Of a stretch of 15,761 nt of DNA, positions 1 to 7,737 are shown piece by piece. The notes beneath the pieces were generated by a model that did no database searches, was not told the DNA's origin, and worked only from the letters and a program-made list of their open reading frames with translations. The translations under genes were made by a program, and so were the position numbers. This stretch comes from Thermomicrobiaceae bacterium (GTDB taxonomy: Bacteria; Chloroflexota; Chloroflexia; Thermomicrobiales; Thermomicrobiaceae): the NCBI GenBank assembly GCA_007123655.1, contig SKKR01000559.1, positions 1 through 15,761 of the forward strand. Reading direction: 5' to 3'. Every line of letters begins with the position of its first letter. The first letter of the stretch is position 1.

Positions 1-308
1 GCAAAGAAGAACGCGATCGGGCCCGCCGCAAACGCCATCCCGAAGCAGGCAAAACCGAGCCCGCCCGCCGCAACCAGAAGCATCACCCGCGCGCCGTACC
101 GGTCCGCAAGCCGGCCGACCAGAAATACCATGAACGCGCTCAGCCCGGTTCCCACCGCGTAGAGCGCAGAGATTTCAGTCCGGGAAAACCCGGTATCTTC
201 GATGAGCGGGTCAATGAAGACGGAAAACCCGTAGGACTGCCCGGGCCCGGACGCAAACGCGACCAGCGCGGCCACGCCGACGATCCACCAGCCATAGAAC
301 GGACGCAA
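1..308 (-). CDS. MFS transporter, N-terminal part (runs off the window)
   Basis: Reading the minus strand gives an uninterrupted frame with alternating hydrophobic segments typical of the major facilitator superfamily. Helix 1 begins at FYGWWIVGVAALVAF, a hallmark start of oxalate/formate-antiporter-like members. GRLADRYGAR at about residues 65-74 is the MFS motif A loop between helices 2 and 3. The frame is closed upstream by a TAG. The best start I see is TTG at 306-308, with a GGAAGAGGG purine run just upstream, giving MRPFYGWW; no ATG is available in frame. Only about 102 residues are visible, so substrate cannot be inferred. It is divergent from the HNH-like gene starting at 504. Confidence 0.8.
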   Translation of the reverse strand, partial: MRPFYGWWIVGVAALVAFASGPGQSYGFSVFIDPLIEDTGFSRTEISALYAVGTGLSAFMVFLVGRLADRYGARVMLLVAAGGLGFACFGMAFAAGPIAFFF

Positions 309-503
309 CCGGCGCCCTCTTCCCGAGCGCCTGCCCGGACTGTCGCGATGCGTTGAAATGTCGGACCTTCTTCCCCAGAACTCGCCGCAACGCCGCGATC
401 CCCGCCTATCAGGCTACCATCATTGCGTAATGCCCGGATTCACCGGCGCGTGCAGTATGATGGAATCAGGGAACGTATAGCGCCAGAGCGAAACGAGGTA
501 GCC

Positions 504-875
504 GTGGGTGACGCGCTCGTGTTCCTGATCTTCCTGGCGCCGGTGCTGGTGCTCATCTGGGCGCTGGTTCGTTACGCCGGACGAATTCGCCGGGAGGCGA
601 TCGACAAGGACATTCGCACCCAGCATCTGGACCACCTCAGCCCGGCGCTGGTGCGCTTCGTGCTGGAACGGGACCGACACACCTGCCAGCGGTGCGGGGT
701 GACGGAGCGAGTCGGTGTCGACTTCACCGGTGATACACCGGCTGAGGGCCAGGAAATAACGCCGGCGAACCTCGAAGCGTGCTGTGCTTCGTGTTATCTC
801 GAGCAGTGGTCATCACTGGGAGAGACCCAGCCCGACTCCGACACCGGAGGCGGTATCCTGCCACGAATCTGGTAG
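504..875 (+). CDS. Membrane-anchored protein with degenerate HNH-like zinc domain
   Basis: I choose GTG at 504, preceded by GAGG at 495-498, rather than the earlier in-frame ATG at 423, which lacks a ribosome site and would add a charged extension before the membrane segment. The 123-residue product has one hydrophobic helix (about residues 4-22) followed by a basic stretch, suggesting the rest is cytoplasmic. Residues 53-98 look like an HNH nuclease treble clef: VLERDRHTCQRCG with C61 and C64, then NLEACCASC with C94 and C97. The usual catalytic Asp-His is D73-F74 here, so the nuclease His is missing. Zinc binding without cleavage is the likely reading (inference). The next gene starts 31 bases on, so the two may be co-transcribed. 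Confidence 0.7.
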   Translation: MGDALVFLIFLAPVLVLIWALVRYAGRIRREAIDKDIRTQHLDHLSPALVRFVLERDRHTCQRCGVTERVGVDFTGDTPAEGQEITPANLEACCASCYLEQWSSLGETQPDSDTGGGILPRIW

Positions 876-906
876 GGTTCCACGCAATATCTCCGGCGCA
901 CGAAAC

Positions 907-1431
907 ATGGCATCTCCGGAGACTGATGAGAGGCAAATTGACCTGATGAGCGAATCCGTCGCTGACCAGTTCTACGAACCGACCCAGGACGAGCGCACGT
1001 TTGCGTGTGTCTCGCATCTGACCATTTTTGTCTCATCCATCGGTCTGCTGGTCGCCATCGGATTGTGGATCTACCTGCGAAACCGACACCCGTACGCCGC
1101 CTTCCAGGCCGCGCAGGCCGTCCTCTTTCAGTTCGTCGTCATGATTCTCACGTTCTTCGTGATCGCGGTCATCCTGGCCGCAACTTTGGGCGTGTTCGGG
1201 GTGACGCTCGCGATTGGCGGAGTCGAAAGCGATGCTGCGTTCGGCGTATTGGCGATTCTTGCCGCGCTGGTGTTCGTGGCGGTCCTGAGTGTGCTTACCC
1301 TGGCGATGTACGCGTACGCGATCTATGCGGCGGTCCGCTCCTATCAAATGCGCCGCTTTCAGATTCCCGGTATCGCGTCAATCGCGAACGCCATCAGTCC
1401 GATGCCGAACGTCCGTGACGGAGTGCGCTGA
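907..1431 (+). CDS. DUF4870-type small integral membrane protein
   Basis: The 174-residue product has an acidic N-terminus (about residues 1-33) and then hydrophobic segments at about 36-58, 68-104 and 110-142, ending in a basic tail. The pattern DERTFACVSHLTIF, followed after helix 1 by RNRHPYAAFQAAQAVLFQ, resembles the DUF4870 family (usual form: HP-x-V-x-x-Q-x-x-Q-A-L-x-F). These are small membrane proteins of unknown function. The start is uncertain: ATG 907 has no clear ribosome site, and ATG 946 has GAGAGG 12 bases upstream, a long spacing. The next gene begins two bases after the stop, so co-transcription and probably coupled translation with it are likely. Confidence 0.75.
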   Translation: MASPETDERQIDLMSESVADQFYEPTQDERTFACVSHLTIFVSSIGLLVAIGLWIYLRNRHPYAAFQAAQAVLFQFVVMILTFFVIAVILAATLGVFGVTLAIGGVESDAAFGVLAILAALVFVAVLSVLTLAMYAYAIYAAVRSYQMRRFQIPGIASIANAISPMPNVRDGVR

Positions 1432-1433
1432 CG

Positions 1434-1832
1434 ATGCCTGAAGAACCTCGATTCCGGTCCGGAGACATTCGCTGGCTAATGGACGTCTACACCTTCGACG
1501 GCGCCTACCTCGGCAATGTCCTGTGGATCCGCGCGGAGCAGCGCGGGAATCGGACCGCATCCCCGACACCGTTGTCGGAGCCCGGCCGGTTCGACGGCGA
1601 GGCGATTGGACCGATGCCGACGCAGGCGTTGGGAAACACCGGACCGCACGTCCAGTCGGGCCAGTTCGACTACGCCACTGGCGCACCTCGTGGCTCCGCT
1701 CTCGAGGGAGGATCGATGCTCGTTGGCAAATACTTCGGTCTGATTGGACGGCATTGGATCTCGCTGGACGACGTGCAGACCGTGTCGCTGGAGCGCGTCA
1801 TCCTGCGGACGCGTTCTTCCGAGTACGTGTAG
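1434..1832 (+). CDS. Hypothetical protein, PRC-barrel/DUF2171-like ends with a variable middle
   Basis: The 132-residue protein has no membrane helix or signal peptide. Residues 16-32 (MDVYTFDGAYLGNVLWI) look like the first strands of PRC-barrel or DUF2171 domains, which typically read MDVY-x-x-DG-x-x-G-x-V. Residues 95-125 (GKYFGLIGRHWISLDDVQTV, then ERVILR) look like the closing strands, where such proteins have a 'fixed-position, use of I/P then V-x-D-x-V-x-L' pattern. The two halves are separated by about 60 residues rich in Gly, Pro, Ser and Thr. The assignment is by motif only and no function can be named. It starts two bases after the DUF4870-type gene and converges on the PucR gene, with 12 bases between stops. 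Confidence 0.6.
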   Translation: MPEEPRFRSGDIRWLMDVYTFDGAYLGNVLWIRAEQRGNRTASPTPLSEPGRFDGEAIGPMPTQALGNTGPHVQSGQFDYATGAPRGSALEGGSMLVGKYFGLIGRHWISLDDVQTVSLERVILRTRSSEYV

Positions 1833-1844
1833 AGAACGATCGGC

Positions 1845-3386
1845 TCAGCCGTGAACCTGCATGATATCCCGACAGAGCAATGCCATGTTCAGGAGCATGC
1901 GGTGATCGGGACGATTGAGATCCCACCCGCTCAACGCCGCAATCCGGTTGATCCGGTAAGAGAGTGTGTTCCGGTGAACGCTCAAATTCGCCGCCGCTTC
2001 GGACAGTGAGCCACCAGTGGACAGATACGCGCGCAGGGTCTCCACGAGTTCTGTTCCCCTGCGCTGGTCGTACGCTTCCAGTTCACCGAGCACCCGTGTC
2101 CGGAACTCGGCCATCGCCGGGGTCCCCGCCAGTTGATAGAGCAGCCCGTAGACGCCGATGTCCTCGAGCGACTCGCACCGAACGACGGGACCGTCCAGCA
2201 CGCCCCCCTTTATCAGCCCAAGCGCATATCGTGCCTGACGCAGCGCCTCCGGCGCGCCGGTCACGCCGCGCACCGGCTCGCTGATCGCCGCGCTGACCGG
2301 GTGTTCATTGGCGGCGCCCGTCAGGTGCTGCAGCCGCCGCTGGAACTCCACGTAATCCGGTTCGGAGACAAGATACGCGGTTATGTCGCCCACAGCGGCC
2401 GCGTCAGCATCGCGAAAACCTCCGATAAGCCGTTCGGTCGTCCGATCCCGGTCATCCACCGTTCGGCGCTCCAGCGCGCAGACATAGAACGTGCGCCCCG
2501 GCTCGATTCCCAGCACCCGCGCCCGGGCGATCATGGCATCGTCGGAGCCAAGACGCCCCTCCACCAACTCGGCGACGGACTCCTCTCGAGCGCTTCGTGG
2601 ATTCGCCGGCAGGGACTTCGCCATGACGATCGCGGCCGTTCCAGCCGTTTGCTCCAGCGTCAGGCGGTCGACCTCGGTCAATGTGCCGGGAGCCGACGAA
2701 ATCGAGAGAAACGCCTGCTCCGGGGTGGATGGCACCCGCACGATCAGCCGCTCCAGGTCTTCGCCGGTGATCGCGACCGATTCGCTCCCTGCCTCCGAGG
2801 CTTGCCGGATCTCGTCACTCGACGCCGGACGCGGGGTGCCCCGTCCACTCGCCGCGATCACTCCGCCATCAGCATGCTGCAGGATGATTGACCGGTTTCC
2901 GATCTCCGCGGCGGCATCAAGGATCCCTTCAACGCCGCGCGGATCCATCGTCGCCTGCGAGAGCCGCCGGGAGAGCTCATTTCCCAGCCGGTAGAGTTCG
3001 GCTCGACGTTCGGTGAGTAGCCGGTTGAGTGTGCCTTCAGCGTCCGGCGGGAACGGCGCCGGCATAGTCACAACAGGCAGCGCCTCCAGTGGCGATTCGG
3101 TGAACGACGGCTCCGTCAGGACCGCGGAGATCCGCTGGTCTCGAAGCATGTCCAGCAGTTGCTCCCGGGTCACGAGCTGGGTCTCCTCGATATGTTCCAG
3201 CACGCGCCGGGACAGCACGATGAGTTCATCCCCGCGGAGCGGGGGAAGCAGGGGTGGGGATGTCCGCACCGTCACGGCCCAGGAAACACCGCGCCCGGCC
3301 GCGTCATCCCGGCTCTCGCCGGCCGGGGGAATCAGCTCGAGCCTGCGGTCCCAGCGGCAGAGGTCGCGCAACGTGATCTCAGGCAT
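1845..3386 (-). CDS. PucR-family transcriptional regulator
   Basis: This is a 513-residue cytoplasmic regulator. The N-terminal part (about 1-125) matches the PucR ligand domain, beginning MPEITLRDLCRWDR and containing LPPLRGDELIVLSRR. A GAF-like middle follows (about 155-290, LDAAAEIGNRSIILQHADGG). The C-terminal PucR helix-turn-helix spans about residues 447-507: LRAYLSTGGSLSEAAANLSV, then HRNTLSYRINRI. Family members often control purine, amino-acid or nitrogen catabolism, but the ligand and targets cannot be read here. ATG 3386 is chosen over ATG 3431, since it has GCGGAA upstream and begins with the conserved PEITLRDL; the extra 15 residues are Gly/Pro-rich. It is divergent from the PdxR-like gene, and I saw no convincing promoter on its own strand. 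Confidence 0.9.
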   Translation of the reverse strand: MPEITLRDLCRWDRRLELIPPAGESRDDAAGRGVSWAVTVRTSPPLLPPLRGDELIVLSRRVLEHIEETQLVTREQLLDMLRDQRISAVLTEPSFTESPLEALPVVTMPAPFPPDAEGTLNRLLTERRAELYRLGNELSRRLSQATMDPRGVEGILDAAAEIGNRSIILQHADGGVIAASGRGTPRPASSDEIRQASEAGSESVAITGEDLERLIVRVPSTPEQAFLSISSAPGTLTEVDRLTLEQTAGTAAIVMAKSLPANPRSAREESVAELVEGRLGSDDAMIARARVLGIEPGRTFYVCALERRTVDDRDRTTERLIGGFRDADAAAVGDITAYLVSEPDYVEFQRRLQHLTGAANEHPVSAAISEPVRGVTGAPEALRQARYALGLIKGGVLDGPVVRCESLEDIGVYGLLYQLAGTPAMAEFRTRVLGELEAYDQRRGTELVETLRAYLSTGGSLSEAAANLSVHRNTLSYRINRIAALSGWDLNRPDHRMLLNMALLCRDIMQVHG

Positions 3387-3437
3387 CGTTCCGCGCCATT
3401 CCAGGCCCGGCCCACCGGGTCCGGGCGTCATTGCCGG

Positions 3438-3531
3438 ATTGGCTGGCTGCTGGACCGCTTGAGACCAGGTCCAATGGATGTTTCATCCCTGTGGCACAAT
3501 AAGTAGAATCAATTGGACGGGGCCAATGGAG
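3438..3531 (+). promoter_or_regulatory. Promoter and candidate operator of the PdxR-like gene
   Basis: A sigma-70-like promoter reads TTTCAT (3481-3486), 17-base spacer, TAGAAT (3504-3509), placing the start near 3516. Half-sites surround it: CCAATGGA at 3471-3478 and again at 3523-3530 (same orientation, 52 bases apart, about five helical turns), ATTGGAC at 3512-3518 in the opposite orientation, and ATTGG at 3438-3442. ATTGG (3512-3516) and CCAAT (3523-3527) also form a short inverted repeat over the predicted start point. MocR regulators are known to bind paired direct repeats at their own promoters, so autoregulation is likely. The operator assignment is inference. Confidence 0.5.
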
Positions 3532-3537
3532 GGTAGC

Positions 3538-5049
3538 ATGTTGGTCGAGTTGGACCGGGAAAGCAGTCTCCCGCTCTATCTCCAGATAAGCAATCAGATT
3601 CGGGAGCGGATCCACACCGGTGACTTGCCGGCAGGGACGAAACTGCCGCCCGAGCGCCGGTTGGCCGCCATGCTCGGCGTCAACCGGACGACGATCGTGA
3701 CGGCCTATCGCGAGCTCGCCGCCGACGGCCTGATCGAAGGCCACGTCGGGCGAGGCACCGTCGTGGCCGATCCGGATCCTGATTCCAGCGATGCCCATGG
3801 ACTCCATCAGATCCCCTGGAACCAGCTCTTCACATCCACGACCGAGGTCATGAACGACCCCCTGATCCGGGATACCACGATGATCTCCTCGCGGCCGGAT
3901 GTGATTTCGCTGGCAACCGGTATCCCGTCACCAGAACTCTACCCGATCGAGTTGATCCGGGGGCTGCTGGATGAAGCCCTGCACCACGGAGGGCAGGCGC
4001 TGCTGCAGCACTGTCCGACCGAGGGCTATGAGCCATTGCGCTCCGCGCTCGGGACCTGGATGGCGGGCGAGGGACGTCCAGTCGATCCGGAAAACGTCCT
4101 CGTGGTCGCCGGATCGCAGCAGGGGCTCTATCTCCTGGCCCGGACGCTCCTGGATCCTGGCGATCTTGTCGTCATCGAGTCGCCCACCTACCTCGGTGCG
4201 CTGCAGGTCTTTCGCGCCGCCGGAGCGCGGCTCCTGCCGATCCCCGTAGACAGCGCCGGTATGCGGGTCGGGATGCTGGAAGATCTACTTGCCCGGCGAC
4301 GTCCGAAGCTGATCTACACGCTTCCCAGCTTCCAGAACCCGAGCGGTGCCACGCTCAGCCTGGACCGCCGGCGCAGATTGCTCGACCTTGCGGAGCGATA
4401 CCGCGTTCCGGTCATCGAAGACGATCCGTACAGCGTGCTTCGTTACGAGGGGCCCACGTTGCCCACGCTCTACGACCTGGATTCCCGGGGTACCGTGATC
4501 TACCTCAGCACGTTGTCGAAGATCCTGTTTCCCGGGTTCCGGATTGGTTGGGTCGCCGGCCCCAATCCGGTCATCAAGCGGCTGGCACTGATGAAGCAGA
4601 TCGTTGACCTGGACACAAACCCGCTGGCGCAATGGGCCGTCTGGGCGCTGCTCGACCGCGGCCACCTCCGGACCCACGTTGCTGATCTGCAGAGCATTTA
4701 TCCCTACCGCCGGGATCTCATGCTCGACGCGCTGGAGCGACACGCCACCGGGCTGCTGGAGTGGAACAGACCACCGGGCGGCTTCTATATCTGGGCCAAG
4801 CTGCTGGATGGTCTCCGCACTCGGGATCTGCTGCCGGAGGCCGCGCGTTACGGTGTCTCCGTTGCACCGGGCGAAAGCTTTCATGTGGATGGAGAGGGTG
4901 ATTCGACGCTCCGGCTGAACTTCACGTTGCCGACAACGGATGAGATCGAGCAGGCGATTTACCGGCTGGCAGCGTCAATCGATTCGTTACGATCGGCCCG
5001 CGGCTCGGGCGACATGCGAGCGCTGGAAGCGGCGACGCCGATCGTCTGA
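3538..5049 (+). CDS. pdxR: MocR-type GntR/aminotransferase regulator, probable PdxR
   Basis: This 503-residue fusion has a GntR winged helix at about residues 10-77 (LYLQISNQIRERI, PPERRLAAMLGVNRTTIVTA, HVGRGTVV) and a fold-type I aminotransferase domain from about 110 to the end. The PLP-binding lysine is K328 in STLSKILFPGFRIGW, and NPSGATLS and EDDPYSVLRYEG are the expected cofactor-site motifs. Such proteins sense PLP as an internal aldimine. ATG 3538 is chosen because GGAGGG lies four bases upstream, whereas ATG 3478 lacks a site. It lies 90 bases upstream of pdxS on the same strand, which supports PdxR. In well-studied actinobacterial and Listeria cases pdxR is divergent from pdxST, so this arrangement is different. 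A broader MocR role is the alternative. Confidence 0.88.
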   Translation: MLVELDRESSLPLYLQISNQIRERIHTGDLPAGTKLPPERRLAAMLGVNRTTIVTAYRELAADGLIEGHVGRGTVVADPDPDSSDAHGLHQIPWNQLFTSTTEVMNDPLIRDTTMISSRPDVISLATGIPSPELYPIELIRGLLDEALHHGGQALLQHCPTEGYEPLRSALGTWMAGEGRPVDPENVLVVAGSQQGLYLLARTLLDPGDLVVIESPTYLGALQVFRAAGARLLPIPVDSAGMRVGMLEDLLARRRPKLIYTLPSFQNPSGATLSLDRRRRLLDLAERYRVPVIEDDPYSVLRYEGPTLPTLYDLDSRGTVIYLSTLSKILFPGFRIGWVAGPNPVIKRLALMKQIVDLDTNPLAQWAVWALLDRGHLRTHVADLQSIYPYRRDLMLDALERHATGLLEWNRPPGGFYIWAKLLDGLRTRDLLPEAARYGVSVAPGESFHVDGEGDSTLRLNFTLPTTDEIEQAIYRLAASIDSLRSARGSGDMRALEAATPIV

Positions 5050-5063
5050 CGATGTCACGAAAC

Positions 5064-5114
5064 CGGGGCGACAGCCCCGCGGAAATTGAACCGTTGTTCC
5101 GGGGATTATCCCGG
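5064..5114 (+). other. Two short hairpins between pdxR and pdxS
   Basis: The 90-base gap holds CGGGGC-GACA-GCCCCG (5064-5079), a perfect six-pair stem with a four-base loop, and CCGGG-GATTAT-CCCGG (5099-5114). Neither is followed by a U run, so an intrinsic terminator is not shown. They may adjust the ratio of pdxR to pdxS mRNA, or be incidental. No convincing separate promoter for pdxS was seen here. Confidence 0.4.
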
Positions 5115-5139
5115 GACGCACTGGGAAAGGACACGCGAC

Positions 5140-6021
5140 ATGGAGAAGTCAACGTTCAAGACGAAAGCCGGACTGGCACAGATGCTCAAAGGCGGCGTCA
5201 TTATGGACGTCGTAACCGCCGATCAGGCGAAAATCGCTGAAGAAGCCGGCGCCTGCGCGGTGATGGCGCTCGAGCGCGTTCCCGCCGACATCCGGCGCGA
5301 CGGCGGCGTCGCCCGGATGAGTGATCCCGAGCTGATCATCCAGATCAGGGAGGCGGTGACGATTCCGGTTATGGCGAAGGCCCGGATCGGCCACTTCGTA
5401 GAGGCGCAGATCCTTCAGGCGCTCGGCATCGACTACGTCGACGAAAGCGAAGTGCTGACGCCGGCGGATAACCGCTACCACATCGACAAGCACGAGTTCG
5501 AAATCCCGTTCGTCTGCGGCGCGCGTGACCTGGGCGAGGCGCTCCGGCGCATCGGTGAGGGCGCGGCGATGATCCGCTCCAAGGGTGAGGCCGGCACTGG
5601 CAACATCGTTGAAGCGGTGCATCACCTGCGCGAGATCACCGGCGGCATCAAGGCGCTCCAGGCGATGCCGAAGGACGAGCTGATGACCGCGGCCAGGGAC
5701 CTCGGCGCTCCGTATGACCTTGTGAAAGAAGTCCACGAGACGGGTAAGCTCCCGGTCGTGCTGTTCTGCGCGGGTGGGATCGCAACTCCGGCAGATGCCT
5801 CGCTGGTTATGCACCTTGGCGCGGAAGGCGTCTTCGTGGGATCCGGCATCTTCAAGTCGGAGGATCCGGCGACCCGCGCCAAGGCCATCGTTGAAGCGAC
5901 GACCAACTACCGCAACCCGGAGATGCTGGCGAACATCAGTCGCGGGCTGGGCGAGCCGATGCGCGGCCTGGAGATCGGCCAGATCGAAGAGGCGGAGCTT
6001 CTGGCCGGCCGCGGCTGGTAG
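5140..6021 (+). CDS. pdxS: Pyridoxal 5'-phosphate synthase lyase subunit PdxS
   Basis: PdxS joins ribose 5-phosphate, glyceraldehyde 3-phosphate and the ammonia supplied by PdxT to make PLP in the deoxyxylulose-independent pathway; it works in the cytoplasm as a dodecamer decorated by PdxT. The 293-residue length is normal. All key residues are visible: D23 in [21 protein letters not shown]80 in [10 protein letters not shown] (equivalent to Bacillus K81, which forms the imine with the pentose), and K148 in [12 protein letters not shown] (Bacillus K149). The phosphate-binding GGIATPADA and FVGSGIF loops are intact. ATG 5140 begins [15 protein letters not shown] and has GGGAAAGG upstream; an earlier in-frame ATG (5086) gives a non-homologous extension. 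pdxT follows after 89 bases. Confidence 0.98.
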   Translation: MEKSTFKTKAGLAQMLKGGVIMDVVTADQAKIAEEAGACAVMALERVPADIRRDGGVARMSDPELIIQIREAVTIPVMAKARIGHFVEAQILQALGIDYVDESEVLTPADNRYHIDKHEFEIPFVCGARDLGEALRRIGEGAAMIRSKGEAGTGNIVEAVHHLREITGGIKALQAMPKDELMTAARDLGAPYDLVKEVHETGKLPVVLFCAGGIATPADASLVMHLGAEGVFVGSGIFKSEDPATRAKAIVEATTNYRNPEMLANISRGLGEPMRGLEIGQIEEAELLAGRGW

Positions 6022-6055
6022 GAGATTAGCGCGAGAACGTCCTCTATCCCTTACT

Positions 6056-6081
6056 CCCCTCTCCCGGATCCGGGAGAGGGG
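6056..6081. repeat. 26-base perfect palindrome (REP-like interspersed repeat)
   Basis: Two complementary 13-base arms (CCCCTCTCCCGGA and its complement) meet at 6068/6069, giving a very stable hairpin in RNA. It is flanked by a looser second layer: CCCTTACTC on the left and GTCGGGGGTGAGGG on the right. Sequences of the form CCCTC-ACCCC-n-CCCTCTCCC-n-GGGAGAGGG occur dispersed in many unrelated bacterial genomes, so this is probably a REP/MITE-like copy rather than a pdxS-specific element. No U run follows, so it is not a classic terminator. Lying between pdxS and pdxT, it could affect mRNA stability or the PdxS:PdxT ratio (inference). Confidence 0.75.
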
Positions 6082-6110
6082 TCGGGGGTGAGGGCAACGG
6101 AGGAGTTTCT

Positions 6111-6725
6111 ATGCCGATGATCGGCGTGCTGGCGCTACAGGGGGCATTCATCGAACACGTCAACCGCCTGCGGGAGGTCGGCGCGGACGCTGTTGAAGTG
6201 CGGCTGCCAGCGGACCTGGACGGGCTCGATGGCCTGATCATTCCCGGCGGCGAGAGTACGACGATCGGCCGCCTCATGGACTGGTACGAGCTCAACGAAC
6301 CGGTCAAACAGATGGCCGCGGACGGGAAACCGGTCTGGGGCACCTGTGCCGGGATGATCCTGCTGGCAAGAGAAGTGGACCAGGATAGCCGTGCCCAGCA
6401 CCAGCCACTTCTTGGACTGATGGACATCACCGTCCGGCGAAATGCGTTTGGATCCCAACTCGATTCCTTCGAGGCAGATCTGGTCATGCCGCCGATATCT
6501 GATGATCCGATACCGACCGTTTTCATCCGGGCACCGGTCGTCTCCCGGATCGGACCGGACGTGGAAGTCCTCGCCACGCTCTCAGACGGGAAAATCGTGG
6601 CGGTCCGGCAAGGGAATCTCGTCGCCACCGCGTTTCATCCGGAACTGACCGGAGATCAGCGGCTGCACCGCTGGTACATGCACCTTGTGCGAGCGTCCGC
6701 GAAACAGCCCGCCGAAGCAGACTGA
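6111..6725 (+). CDS. pdxT: Pyridoxal 5'-phosphate synthase glutaminase subunit PdxT
   Basis: PdxT hydrolyses glutamine and channels ammonia to PdxS. The 204-residue product shows the class I glutamine amidotransferase triad: nucleophile C79 in GTCAGMILLA, with H176 and E178 in TAFHPELTGD. GALxGAFIEH-like N-terminal sequence (IGVLALQGAFIEH) and the oxyanion-region PGGESTTIGRL (about residues 45-55) are typical. The RNAFGSQLDSFE segment is the PdxS-contact region conserved in the family. GGAGGA is well placed before ATG 6111. It is the last gene of the B6 block; a promoter for the next gene lies 39 bases after its stop. Confidence 0.97.
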   Translation: MPMIGVLALQGAFIEHVNRLREVGADAVEVRLPADLDGLDGLIIPGGESTTIGRLMDWYELNEPVKQMAADGKPVWGTCAGMILLAREVDQDSRAQHQPLLGLMDITVRRNAFGSQLDSFEADLVMPPISDDPIPTVFIRAPVVSRIGPDVEVLATLSDGKIVAVRQGNLVATAFHPELTGDQRLHRWYMHLVRASAKQPAEAD

Positions 6726-6763
6726 AATCCCCCTCGCTGGAGTTCATCCACGACCAATCAGCG

Positions 6764-6792
6764 TTCCCATTCTGTCTCCCTCATCGTAGACT
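6764..6792 (+). promoter_or_regulatory. Candidate promoter of the luciferase-like gene
   Basis: TTCCCA (6764-6769), 17-base spacer and TAGACT (6787-6792) form a sigma-70-like promoter, with the start predicted near 6799. TAGACT is also the -10 of the cupin promoters in this window. No terminator is evident between pdxT and this site, so read-through from pdxT is possible. Confidence 0.4.
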
Positions 6793-6834
6793 GTGAGCCT
6801 GATCTTTCCAGCACATGCGAACGGAGGGAAACCC

Positions 6835-7704
6835 GTGGAGTTCGGAATGGGCCTCCCTGTGGAGGTACGTGGCGTTGAGGGGTCAGTACTCATCGAGTGG
6901 GCAAAACGCATCGATTCAGGCCCGTTCAACACCGTTGCCGTCACGGACGCGATCGTCGACCCAGCCTTCGAATCGCTGACAACCCTTGCCGCGGCTGCAT
7001 CGGTCACAAGGCGCGTACGGCTGATGACCGTCGTGATCGGCAGTCCCCCTCGCAACACCGCGCTGCTGGCAAAACAGGCCGCCACCATCGACGCGCTTTC
7101 CGGGGGACGGCTCTCGCTGGGGCTGGGGGTTGGCGAGCTGGTCGAAGACTTCGCAGCTTCCGGGGTGGAAATGAAAGGCCGTGGCAAGCGATTCGAGGAA
7201 CAGCTCACCGAGTTGAAACGGATCTGGTCGGGGGGCCTGGTTGGCGAGAGCGGCAAGCCACTGGGACCGGAACCACATCAACCTGGAGGGCCGGAACTGC
7301 TGATTGGCGGGTGGGCGGAGCGAGCGATTGCCCGCGTCGGCCGGTTTGGGGATGGCTACGTTGGCGCGGCCCTCACCGAGGACCTTGTAACTGACCGCGA
7401 GTATCAGATTGCCCTGCGATCGTGGAAGGAACACGGCCGCGACGGCAAGCCACGGTTCGTGCAAAACGTCTACTTCGCACTTGGCGACGAGGCGAAGAAC
7501 GACCGAGAAGCCTTCCTGCGCCACTCCTACGAGGGATCCCCAGAATACGATCTCGAGGCGATCGCCAGGGTGACGCCAACCACTGAGCAAGAAATCAGGG
7601 ATATCGCAGGCCGAATTGAAGCCACCGGCGCGGATGAGCTGATCTTCCATTCGGTCAACGCTGATATCGAGCAGATCGCTCGTCTGGAGCAAGCGCTGTT
7701 CTGA
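6835..7704 (+). CDS. LLM-class flavin-dependent oxidoreductase (luciferase-like)
   Basis: This 289-residue protein has the TIM-barrel pattern of luciferase-like monooxygenases, which use FMN or coenzyme F420. Recognisable segments are FNTVAVTDA, VRLMTVVIGSPPRNTALLAKQ and ATIDALSGGRLSLGLGVG (the most conserved part of the family), then AERAIARVGRFGDGYV near residues 158-175. It lacks a signal peptide. GTG 6835 is chosen because GGAGGG lies six bases upstream; the earlier GTG at 6793 would add 14 residues without a good ribosome site and would begin at the promoter's -10. Substrate and cofactor choice (FMN or F420) cannot be decided by eye. Confidence 0.88.
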   Translation: MEFGMGLPVEVRGVEGSVLIEWAKRIDSGPFNTVAVTDAIVDPAFESLTTLAAAASVTRRVRLMTVVIGSPPRNTALLAKQAATIDALSGGRLSLGLGVGELVEDFAASGVEMKGRGKRFEEQLTELKRIWSGGLVGESGKPLGPEPHQPGGPELLIGGWAERAIARVGRFGDGYVGAALTEDLVTDREYQIALRSWKEHGRDGKPRFVQNVYFALGDEAKNDREAFLRHSYEGSPEYDLEAIARVTPTTEQEIRDIAGRIEATGADELIFHSVNADIEQIARLEQALF

Positions 7705-7737
7705 AGCCAGCACCTCACCACTATGGCCAGAAAGTCA

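Noticed and set aside
3387..3431. Upstream start (ATG 3431) for the PucR gene
   Set aside because: No ribosome site, and the extra residues are Gly/Pro-rich and precede the conserved PEITLRDL start.
5774..6091. 105-codon plus frame ending over the pdxS-pdxT palindrome
   Set aside because: It overlaps pdxS in another frame; its end is simply the translated REP-like repeat.
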